Below are positions 45,426-53,137 of a stretch of 64,000 nt of DNA, in pieces; position 1 is the stretch's first letter; every line of letters starts with the position of its first letter. The stretch lies in contig CANSEY010000020.1 in the NCBI GenBank assembly GCA_947646015.1, positions 1-64,000 on the forward strand, given 5' to 3'. The notes under the pieces are model-generated. The model did no database searches, was not told where the DNA came from, and saw nothing but the letters and a program-made list of their open reading frames with translations. Position numbers and translations under genes: made by a program. Origin of the DNA: an uncultured Bacteroides sp. GTDB taxonomy: Bacteria; Bacteroidota; Bacteroidia; Bacteroidales; Bacteroidaceae.

Positions 45426-46442
45426 ATGGGTAAACTGAATATGAAAGACTGGATCAATCAGACGATCCTGAATAAAAAGGTCATTTCCATTCCTATCATG
45501 ACACATCCGGGCATCGAGCTTATCGGAAAGACGGTTCATGATGCAGTAACGAACGGACAGGTGCATTATGAAGCAATCAAAGCGCTCTGCGACAAATATC
45601 CTTCTGCTGCCGCAACGGTTATTATGGATTTAACGGTAGAGGCGGAAGCATTCGGAGCCGAAATTGTATTTCCGGAGAATGAAGTTCCAAGCGTATCCGG
45701 TCGTTTGCTCGCAGACGAAGCTGCCATTGAGACCTTGGAAATACCGGCACTGAATAAAGGAAGGATTGCACAATATCTCAAAGCGAATATGCTGACTGCA
45801 AAGAATATCACAGACCGTCCGGTGCTGGCTGGTTGTATCGGTCCTTATTCATTAGCGGGACGCTTATATGATATGTCTGAGATCATGATGCTGATTTATA
45901 TCAACCCCGAGGCAGCCAACACTTTGCTGCGCAAATGTACCGATTTCATTATTCGGTACTGTATGGCCCTGAAAGCGACCGGAGTGAATGGAGTGGTAAT
46001 GGCGGAACCTGCTGCCGGATTATTATCCAATGAAGATTGCCTGCAATACTCTTCTGTATTCGTAAAAGAAATAGTTGAGAAGGTTCAGGATGATCATTTC
46101 ACCGTTGTACTTCATAATTGCGGGAATACAGGAAATTGCACCCAGGCTATGGTATATACGGGTGCGGCAGCCTATCATTTCGGAAATAAAATCAACATGG
46201 AAGAAGCATTGAAAGAAGTTCCTGCCGATGCTCTTGCGATGGGTAATCTTGATCCGGTCAGCCTTTTTAAGATGTTGAGTCCGGAGGAAATGAAAAAAGC
46301 GACTCTCCAGTTATTGGAAGCCACTTCCGCATATCCGAACTTCGTTCTGTCGAGCGGTTGCGATATACCGCCATATACGCCATTAGCTAATATAAATGCT
46401 TTTTATACAGCATTGGAAGAGTTCAATGAAACTCGAAATTAG
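45426..46442 (+). CDS. UroD-family corrinoid methyltransferase (MtaA/MtbA-like, methyltransferase II)
   Basis: Predicted to move a methyl group from a methyl-corrinoid protein to a thiol or folate acceptor. 338 residues in the uroporphyrinogen-decarboxylase TIM-barrel fold. It has the zinc site of methyltransferases: H230 and C232 in VLHNCGNTGNC and C312 in LSSGCDIPPYTP. True UroD residues for porphyrin binding are not recognisable. Archaeal relatives methylate coenzyme M, which Bacteroides is not known to make, so the acceptor here is unknown. It is 28 bp upstream of a MetH-activation-like gene and convergent with an operon containing the matching corrinoid protein. Confidence 0.82.
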   Translation: MGKLNMKDWINQTILNKKVISIPIMTHPGIELIGKTVHDAVTNGQVHYEAIKALCDKYPSAAATVIMDLTVEAEAFGAEIVFPENEVPSVSGRLLADEAAIETLEIPALNKGRIAQYLKANMLTAKNITDRPVLAGCIGPYSLAGRLYDMSEIMMLIYINPEAANTLLRKCTDFIIRYCMALKATGVNGVVMAEPAAGLLSNEDCLQYSSVFVKEIVEKVQDDHFTVVLHNCGNTGNCTQAMVYTGAAAYHFGNKINMEEALKEVPADALAMGNLDPVSLFKMLSPEEMKKATLQLLEATSAYPNFVLSSGCDIPPYTPLANINAFYTALEEFNETRN

Positions 46443-46470
46443 GCCGTCATTCAGCTAATGTCAGTTAATA

Positions 46471-47244
46471 ATGATTGAGCAAGAACTCACTTATCAAGAC
46501 TTACGAATCCTATCGTCCGAAATTTATGAAGCGATGGGGTACAAAGATTCTATACCGGATCAGATGGTGATAGATGAGACTAATACGTTGCTAAAACGGA
46601 TTACTCCCCTGCTTCGCCCTCGGTTCGCATTCTTCTTTATGGAAGGTACACTTGATATCGAAAAAGAGACTCTTAGCGTACAAAGCATCCATCCACCCAC
46701 TGTCAATCCTATACAAGACACCATTCCCACACGGAGCCCTGAGCAAAACACTTTTTCTACACAAAGTAAAAGTACCGTTTTCTCTGTTGGTAAAACCATC
46801 GCCCGTCAATTAAGAGGATCGGAAGCGTTTGCCTTTTTTGCAGCTACTGCCGGAACTGAGTTTGAGGTATTTCAGCATACGTTGCAACAAGAAGGAGATA
46901 TGGTCAAAATATACATAGCAGACTCGTTAGGGAGTATTATTGCAGAAAAGACGGCTGATTGCATGGAAGTCGCTTTGGCTGAATATATACGGGAGAAGAA
47001 CTGGAAACATACCAACCGATACAGTCCAGGATACTGTGGATGGCACGTTTCGGAACAACAAAAACTGTTCCCATTGTTCCCCATAGCTGCTCCCGGTGGC
47101 ATCCGGTTGACAGATTCCAGCCTCATGGTCCCCATCAAATCAGTTAGTGGTGTTATCGGAACAGGCACTAATGTCCGCAAGCTTGAATACACTTGCGGAC
47201 TGTGCACCTATGAAAACTGTTATCGCAAAAGAAAACACAGATAA
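46471..47244 (+). CDS. MetH activation-domain-like protein with C-terminal cysteine cluster
   Basis: A 257-residue protein related to the AdoMet-binding reactivation domain of cobalamin-dependent methionine synthase. The core HTNRYSPGYCGWHVSEQQKL matches that domain's RPAPGYPACPDH-like motif, preceded by helices (AEKTADCMEVALAEYI) and followed by a Gly-rich IRLTDSSLMVP strand. The C-terminal C242, C245 and C250 (CGLCTYENC) could hold a metal or Fe-S cluster, a feature MetH lacks. Its likely task is reductive repair of oxidised cobalamin in the partner corrinoid protein at 48952. Residues 75-100 form a low-complexity insertion. Operon with the preceding methyltransferase. Confidence 0.75.
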   Translation: MIEQELTYQDLRILSSEIYEAMGYKDSIPDQMVIDETNTLLKRITPLLRPRFAFFFMEGTLDIEKETLSVQSIHPPTVNPIQDTIPTRSPEQNTFSTQSKSTVFSVGKTIARQLRGSEAFAFFAATAGTEFEVFQHTLQQEGDMVKIYIADSLGSIIAEKTADCMEVALAEYIREKNWKHTNRYSPGYCGWHVSEQQKLFPLFPIAAPGGIRLTDSSLMVPIKSVSGVIGTGTNVRKLEYTCGLCTYENCYRKRKHR

Positions 47245-47253
47245 ATTTGCGAT

Positions 47254-47338
47254 TGGGGGCTGACTAAAAGTCGGTAGTACCACCATTCTCCTCCTTCGGG
47301 AAGGAGGAGACTTAAGATACTATCGACTTTTTAGTCAG
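47254..47338. terminator. Nested two-arm stem-loop between the convergent genes
   Basis: GGCTGACTAAAAGTCG and its imperfect complement CGACTTTTTAGTCAGC enclose an inner perfect hairpin CTCCTCCTTC-GG-GAAGGAGGAG (about 47289-47310). It follows the MetH-activation-like gene by about 10 bp and should stop transcription from the left. Confidence 0.7.
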
Positions 47339-47379
47339 CTTTATATCTTCTTTAATGGCCATTAAAGAAGATATAAAGC
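47338..47379. repeat. Perfect 42 bp palindrome over the symporter stop codon
   Basis: Every base from 47338 to 47379 pairs with its mirror around GGCC, with no loop. The stop codon and last nine or so codons of the symporter (47352) lie inside it. It can work as a terminator for either strand, or extrude as a cruciform. Confidence 0.85.
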
Positions 47380-48923
47380 CCTATCATAGTTACGATAAGC
47401 AACCCCCATAAGATAAGTACAATGCGGGCAGGCTTTTCTTCGATCTTCTCCATATTCAATATTGCCGTCTGAGGAGTCTTATCCAATAGACTGACAACTA
47501 CCATCCCTATCCCGATAATAACGAACAGATAGAAGGATAATAACATAAAATGAGGCCATGCAGAATATTGATCCGCAGGAAATACCCATAGATACAATAC
47601 ACCTACTCCTATACTGAATACCGTCCCCACTGTCAGGGCAGCGTTAGCAGCCAACGTAGTCGTACGCTTCCAGAAAACGCCAAAAAGGAAAACTGCCGCC
47701 ATAGGAGGTGCAATGAATCCCAATACAGACTGGAAAACATTGAATAAATTCAATCCGTGAATGCTGTCAATGGCAATCGTTATGATTACCGATATCAGAG
47801 CACCGGCTACCGTCACCACTTGTCCGACCCAGATGATCTCCTTCTGCTTCGCCTGCGGGCGAATCTTCTTCACATAAATATCCATTGTAAACACGGTACT
47901 CAAAGCATTCAATGCCGATCCGATAGTACTGACAAGCGCGGCAGTCAACACAGCCAACACCAGCCCCACCATCCCGACAGGAAACAAATGGGTTACCATC
48001 GTCATATACGCCTCATCGGGATTCTCCAACTGCGGAAACAAGGCCAGACAGATGATACCCGGAAGAATATAAAGAGGAACATCCAGTATTTTGAGCCATC
48101 CGGTAAAGTTCGTTCCCAACTGTCCTTCTTTCAGACTTTTGGCTGCCAACACAGGCTGTACCATCGACTGATCCGTACACCAGAACCATACTCCCATCAC
48201 AGGATATCCCAAAATAATCGGCAACCAAGGGAAAGCGGTATCATCATTCGGTCTGAACAGATTCCAGAAGTCTGCCGGAACGGCATCTGTCAGAGCCGAT
48301 ATACCACCAACTTTATAGATTCCTACAATAGCCAACGCAGCCGAAACAAGAATCAACAGGATCATCTGATAAACATTCGTGTAGGCAACCGCTTTCAATC
48401 CTCCGAGCATCGTAAAGAATGCGGATATGATCAGCAATATCAAAGCGGATTGCCACATCGGTATATCGAATACCTGACGAATCAGAACGCCACCCGCAAA
48501 CAATGTCAATGCCAGCCAGGAAATCAAGATTGTAACAATCGTATACCATGCCAAGATATTACGGGTAGACTGTCCGAACCGCTTTCCCATAAACTCCGGC
48601 AAGGTGGAAACACGAGAACCCAAGTAACGGGGAGCGAAAACAAAAGCAAGCAGGCATATAAAAACGAAGGCATACCAGGCATAATTGCCCGAAACGATGC
48701 CGGTAGTAAATCCGGCACTGGCAGAAGCTATCAACATAGACGGCCCCACATTAGTCCCCCACATGGAGAATCCGATATGGTGCCATCTCAAAGAATGTTC
48801 CGCCAAAAAGAGACTGCTCCCCTTCTTTCGTTTGGAACTTGCCCATATACCAATGGCGATAAGAATCAGAAAATAGGCAATCAGAATGCCCCAATCCAGT
48901 GTGTCTAAGAATTTCGCATGCAT
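47352..48923 (-). CDS. Sodium:solute symporter (SSS family)
   Basis: Inner-membrane Na+-coupled transporter of 523 residues with about 13-14 helices, beginning LDWGILIAYFLILIAIGIW. SGLT-type motifs: SSLFLAEHSLRWHHIG, GTNVGPSMLIASASAGF, FTMLGGLKAVAYTNVYQ, FWCTDQSMVQPVLAAK. It is last of the leftward operon (beta-helix, GH31, methyltransferase fusion, symporter), 28 bp after the methyltransferase gene. The substrate should be whatever the operon handles, plausibly a methylated glycoside or monosaccharide. Only distantly similar to AraP at 31673, so not a duplicate. Confidence 0.88.
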   Translation of the reverse strand: MHAKFLDTLDWGILIAYFLILIAIGIWASSKRKKGSSLFLAEHSLRWHHIGFSMWGTNVGPSMLIASASAGFTTGIVSGNYAWYAFVFICLLAFVFAPRYLGSRVSTLPEFMGKRFGQSTRNILAWYTIVTILISWLALTLFAGGVLIRQVFDIPMWQSALILLIISAFFTMLGGLKAVAYTNVYQMILLILVSAALAIVGIYKVGGISALTDAVPADFWNLFRPNDDTAFPWLPIILGYPVMGVWFWCTDQSMVQPVLAAKSLKEGQLGTNFTGWLKILDVPLYILPGIICLALFPQLENPDEAYMTMVTHLFPVGMVGLVLAVLTAALVSTIGSALNALSTVFTMDIYVKKIRPQAKQKEIIWVGQVVTVAGALISVIITIAIDSIHGLNLFNVFQSVLGFIAPPMAAVFLFGVFWKRTTTLAANAALTVGTVFSIGVGVLYLWVFPADQYSAWPHFMLLSFYLFVIIGIGMVVVSLLDKTPQTAILNMEKIEEKPARIVLILWGLLIVTMIGLYIFFNGH

Positions 48924-48951
48924 AATTCAAGTATTAACAATTAAAATATTC

Positions 48952-50760
48952 TTAATCTCTTTTCCCCATCAGCACTTTGGCGACCGCCACGGCAGTATTA
49001 GCATTATCACTATACCCGTCAGCACCGATTTCATCGGCAAATCCCTGACTCACGGGTGCTCCTCCGATCATCACTTTCACCTGATCGCGGATCCCCGCCT
49101 CTTCCAATGCCCGAATCACATCCTGCATATAAGTCATAGTGGTAGTCAGCAAGGCACTCATACATAAGATGTCCGCTTTGTTTTCCTTCACCGCTTCAAC
49201 AAACTTGTCGCAAGTGACATCAATACCGATATTAATCACTTCGAAGCCACAACCTTCCAGCATGGAAGCCACGAGGTTCTTTCCAATATCATGCAAATCT
49301 CCTTTTACAGTACCGATCACAATTTTCCCGATAGTAGCAGATGCATTCCCCGCCAGTAAAGGTTTCAAAAGTTCCAAAGCTCCTTTCATGGCACGCCCCG
49401 CCATGAGAAGCTGAGGAACAAAGGCCTTGCCGTCCTGAAAACGCTGACCGACTTCGCCCATAGCCGTAATCATATAACCATTGATAATATCCTGCGGGAG
49501 TACCCCGGCAGCAATGGCATCCTTTGTAACTTCAACAGCCGGTTCCAATTTTCCGGCTACAATGGCATCATACAAAGGTTTCATCCGATCCTCTTCCTGA
49601 GACTTTTCTTCTCTGATCCGAATACTTTCCTGTGCATTATCCTGTTCTCCAACGGGTTGATTCGTGTGAACATCTGCAGACACAGACGAAGAAGAGCCGG
49701 TATATTCCTCAATGATTCTCATTGCCTGCTCCACTTCCCTCTCATTGTGGAAATCCATTTCCAGATGCACTCCGTCTGCCCCGATATGGTCCAACAAAGG
49801 TTTCAGTTCCTCCAGAGTCACCCAGCAAGCCATTACGCTCTTGCCTCCTGCCAGTATCTTCTTATATAAATCGTACCACTTCGGAGAACCTCCCTGCGGC
49901 TCGCCGACACCGGGCGTCCATTGGATGGCATTCAGTTCTTCAATCTCCAGCAAGGCGGGAAGGTGATGCATCGCTCCCACTCCATCAAGATGATAGAGCG
50001 TATAATCGATTTTCTGACATTGCTCACGAATAAACGGCTGCACAAAACGACGATAATCATCCTGACTGATCATGGTAGAAATATCGCTCTGCAACTTACT
50101 CATCTTGCCCGGAGCCCATGAAGAGAAATAGCAGAATGCCATTTCATCCCCTTCACGGATAATGTCGTAGAGTTCATCAAAGACTTTAAAATAGATGTCA
50201 TTGATCTGCTGCATCTGTTGCTCCAGCACTTCGGGTTGCATCACCGTATCCAGCAATACCATATCCGTACCTTTCAAAGCCGCCAATACATCCAGTCCTT
50301 CCATCAGGTCGGGCATACCAACAAAGTAGTTTCCGTTGGCTTTAGCCTTACAGGCTTTCAGAAGTTCTTTATGCAAGAGCCAGTTCGGATGTTCGGGATT
50401 GAATACGATCTCATCATTAAAGTTCGGATCGGGATGTATCCAGATCGTATCTTCGCCTCCTTCAAACACTCCGCCCAGAATAGCAGCCAGTGAGCCGGGA
50501 CCCAACTGAGTATTTGCAACAGGCAGCATATCCGCCATCAGACTACTGTGAGCGACATACCAATCCAGATATTCCGCCCGCCATTGAGGGTCGAACCACT
50601 TCTGCGACAAATCCCTTGCCGGAGCAGGTGGAGCAATGTCGGCGTGCGGTTTCACGCCTTCCTGAAAGTGTTCCCACATAGAAAGAATAATTCCTTTATG
50701 ATTCCACCAATTTATATAACGCTGTTTCGTTTCTTCTAAGTTTGTTTTCCAAGTTTTCAT
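48952..50760 (-). CDS. Fusion of a UroD-type methyltransferase with a corrinoid-binding protein
   Basis: Two-part protein of 602 residues. The N-terminal UroD-like barrel (about 1-345) should take a methyl group from a substrate. At the zinc-site position it has HLDG where the partner at 45426 has HNCG, so it probably uses no zinc thiolate. A polar linker (about 350-395) leads to a helical cap domain (PLYDAIVAGK...LLMAGRAMKGAL) and a Rossmann cobalamin domain with lower-ligand H490 in GDLHDIGKN, the SALLTTTM loop and GGAPVSQGFADEIGADGY. This joins methyltransferase I and its corrinoid protein, as in CmuA. It starts 9 bp after the GH31 gene and is tightly co-transcribed with it, so the methyl donor may be a glycan-derived ether. 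That is inference. Confidence 0.85.
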   Translation of the reverse strand: MKTWKTNLEETKQRYINWWNHKGIILSMWEHFQEGVKPHADIAPPAPARDLSQKWFDPQWRAEYLDWYVAHSSLMADMLPVANTQLGPGSLAAILGGVFEGGEDTIWIHPDPNFNDEIVFNPEHPNWLLHKELLKACKAKANGNYFVGMPDLMEGLDVLAALKGTDMVLLDTVMQPEVLEQQMQQINDIYFKVFDELYDIIREGDEMAFCYFSSWAPGKMSKLQSDISTMISQDDYRRFVQPFIREQCQKIDYTLYHLDGVGAMHHLPALLEIEELNAIQWTPGVGEPQGGSPKWYDLYKKILAGGKSVMACWVTLEELKPLLDHIGADGVHLEMDFHNEREVEQAMRIIEEYTGSSSSVSADVHTNQPVGEQDNAQESIRIREEKSQEEDRMKPLYDAIVAGKLEPAVEVTKDAIAAGVLPQDIINGYMITAMGEVGQRFQDGKAFVPQLLMAGRAMKGALELLKPLLAGNASATIGKIVIGTVKGDLHDIGKNLVASMLEGCGFEVINIGIDVTCDKFVEAVKENKADILCMSALLTTTMTYMQDVIRALEEAGIRDQVKVMIGGAPVSQGFADEIGADGYSDNANTAVAVAKVLMGKRD

Positions 50761-50769
50761 CGCTATTCT

Positions 50770-53016
50770 TTATTTAGTCCAAAATCCTTTGTAATTATGA
50801 TCTATGCGCAAGGCAATACTTTTGCTTAAATCCATCTCGTCCGTACAATTCACTTCCTTCGGATAAATCGGGATAACGGCATTCTCACGCACATAAACAG
50901 GCATCTCTTCCAAGGGCACATACACCTCTTTCAGCCAGCGTCCGCCTTGCAACCGTTCGCCGGTAAAGAAATTCACCCACTGTCCTTCGGGGAGATAAAT
51001 GTCGCGACGGTTTTCGCTATTCATCACCGGAGCTACCAGGAAATCATTGCCGAAGTAATATTCGTCATCGATATGCCAGCAGAGTTTATCTTCCGGATGA
51101 TGCAGGATGAGTGCCTGTAACAATGGCCAGCCACTTTCTACTGCCAGTTTACTTTGCTCTATGATGTAGGGAATCAACGAGTAGCGCAGTTTCCACCACT
51201 TCTTCACCAGCGGGGCGATAGCCGGATAATGCCAGGGTTCCCGCTTATTGGTTCCATGATAACGGATGTGTGAGGTGAACACTCCAAACTGGGTCCAGCG
51301 CATATAGACGTCATCCGCTACGATTGAGTTCATAAAATTGGGCAAGGTATGGAATCCGGGGACATCATGGCTCCAGAAGGCAAAGCCCGATAAACCGAAG
51401 TGCAGGCCTCCTTTGAGTGAACCGGCCATGCCATCCCATGAACTGCAGGAGTCACCTCCCCAGTGCAACGGATAACGCTGGCAACCCGCCCAAGCGGCAC
51501 GTGCCCAGACAATGCCGTCCCCTGTTACCTCCTTTGTTATTTCGTAAGCTGCTTTCTGATAGAGCAAGGCATACAGGTTATTCAACAGTTCCGGTTTCAT
51601 GCCCTTGTAGACAGCATCCATGTGGATATTTTCTCCGAAATCGGTTTTAATACAGGTGACTCCCATATCCAGAAGTTGCTTTAATAACCCCTTGTACCAT
51701 TCGGTTGCCTTCGGATAAGTAAAGTCAATAGTACCCGCATAATCCAGAGCCGAGAAGTTGGAACCGTCCGTATCCTGCTGCTTCGTTAGCGGAGCTATAT
51801 ACTCATTCGCCTTTGCCTCTTCGATCTGTTCCGCATCTTCAGCAACATAAGGTAACTGCCATAGGGACACACGATAACCGTTCTTCTTCAATCTCTGAAT
51901 GAATCCTTTCGGGTCGGGAAAACGTTCCTCGTTAAACTTCCATTCACACAGCCAGTCGGTTCTGAACCATCCGGTATCCAGATGGATGACATCGCAGGGA
52001 TAATGTTCGGCACGCATACGGTCGCAGATCTCATTTACTTCGTCGGCACTGAAATAAGTCATCCGGCTCATCCACACTCCGAAACTCCAGAGAGGAGGCA
52101 TCGAAGGATATCCGGTCAGGTCACGGTAGCCGCGGAGTATCTCTTCCATCGTATCGCCGGCAATGACAAATGCATCCAGCATAGCCTGATCGCTCAGGAA
52201 CTGTACGGAGCGGGTGGAATGTCCCGCCAGCGAAAGTTTGCTGTGGGCGCAGGTATGGTAGAAAGTCCCGTACATCCGGCTGGAGAGATAGAAAGGTATA
52301 TTCTTATAGGTACGCCGGTTGTTTACTCCCTGCCCGTCCTGGTTCTTGAGGAAAAGCGTCTGTCCGCTCAAGTCCATTTTGAAGAAACGCTCTCCGGTTC
52401 CTGCAAAGCATTCATCCGGCCGGCTCTCGAAAGAAAGGGTGGCACGTTCCTTTTTGCCCGTCCGTTTGCAGAAGGCAATGGGCAGTCCGTCATAGCGGGG
52501 AGGCGAGAAATGATCGTATGCTGCCAGGCGGATTTCCCGTTTGCCGTCAGGATACAGAGTGATGTCCAGTGTTTCCTGAGGATCGGGCAGTAACTCGCTC
52601 CATCGGTCCAAAGCCGGCTCTTCTACATTGATAGCGGCACGCTTCGTCCCGTCTTGGGTGAAAAGAATCCATTTGCCTCCCTGCTTCTCTACAGACAAAG
52701 GTACTCTGCGAATCCGTTCGCTGAATTGCAGCATTTCCGACTGATCTGTCAGTTCATATTCACCAAATCCAAGAAACAGACGGGTAATGCCGATATTATA
52801 CTGGCGTATGATCAACGTATATTCTTCTCGGGGGACAGCCGTATCCGCAACCATATCATTAGCTAACAGCTGTTTTTGAAAGGGGACCGTGACACAGATA
52901 TCCCCATCCTTTTCGTAAACGGCTGTCGGTTTACAAGCTTTCCAAAGTGACTCATCCCTTAATAACTCTGTATCGAAATCAAGGAAATCGAACAAATGGT
53001 AATTAGTAGGTTTCAT
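50770..53016 (-). CDS. GH31 alpha-xylosidase (YicI-like), cytoplasmic
   Basis: Retaining alpha-glycosidase of 748 residues. The nucleophile is D459 in CIKTDFGENIHMD, the TDFGE form typical of alpha-xylosidases such as YicI and XylS. Other motifs are PPLWSFGVWMSRMTY, DVIHLDTGWF, GGDSCSSWDGMAGSLKGGL and FGLSGFAFWSHDVPGF. There is no signal peptide, so it acts on imported substrate, unlike surface or periplasmic xyloglucan enzymes. It is second in the operon, between the beta-helix gene and the corrinoid fusion. Substrate could be isoprimeverose-like or a 2-O-methyl-xyloside. The sequence alone does not settle that. Confidence 0.88.
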   Translation of the reverse strand: MKPTNYHLFDFLDFDTELLRDESLWKACKPTAVYEKDGDICVTVPFQKQLLANDMVADTAVPREEYTLIIRQYNIGITRLFLGFGEYELTDQSEMLQFSERIRRVPLSVEKQGGKWILFTQDGTKRAAINVEEPALDRWSELLPDPQETLDITLYPDGKREIRLAAYDHFSPPRYDGLPIAFCKRTGKKERATLSFESRPDECFAGTGERFFKMDLSGQTLFLKNQDGQGVNNRRTYKNIPFYLSSRMYGTFYHTCAHSKLSLAGHSTRSVQFLSDQAMLDAFVIAGDTMEEILRGYRDLTGYPSMPPLWSFGVWMSRMTYFSADEVNEICDRMRAEHYPCDVIHLDTGWFRTDWLCEWKFNEERFPDPKGFIQRLKKNGYRVSLWQLPYVAEDAEQIEEAKANEYIAPLTKQQDTDGSNFSALDYAGTIDFTYPKATEWYKGLLKQLLDMGVTCIKTDFGENIHMDAVYKGMKPELLNNLYALLYQKAAYEITKEVTGDGIVWARAAWAGCQRYPLHWGGDSCSSWDGMAGSLKGGLHFGLSGFAFWSHDVPGFHTLPNFMNSIVADDVYMRWTQFGVFTSHIRYHGTNKREPWHYPAIAPLVKKWWKLRYSLIPYIIEQSKLAVESGWPLLQALILHHPEDKLCWHIDDEYYFGNDFLVAPVMNSENRRDIYLPEGQWVNFFTGERLQGGRWLKEVYVPLEEMPVYVRENAVIPIYPKEVNCTDEMDLSKSIALRIDHNYKGFWTK

Positions 53017-53137
53017 TTATGATCTATTATTATTAGTTTTATCTTTATTTATCTATACTCATGCAGACTTCACAAGTCTCTATGGCCCCACTTTTTGCAC
53101 AGCCCGACACTGCGATAGGCTCAGTGTCGGACTGTAC

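Noticed and set aside
47757-48908. 383-codon open frame opposite the sodium symporter
   Set aside because: Its product is rich in His, Gln and Arg with no domain, as expected from the complement of a membrane-protein gene.
48952-50760. True uroporphyrinogen decarboxylase for haem synthesis
   Set aside because: The protein is fused to a complete cobalamin-binding domain, and its neighbours belong to corrinoid methyl transfer and glycan use, with no tetrapyrrole synthesis gene nearby.
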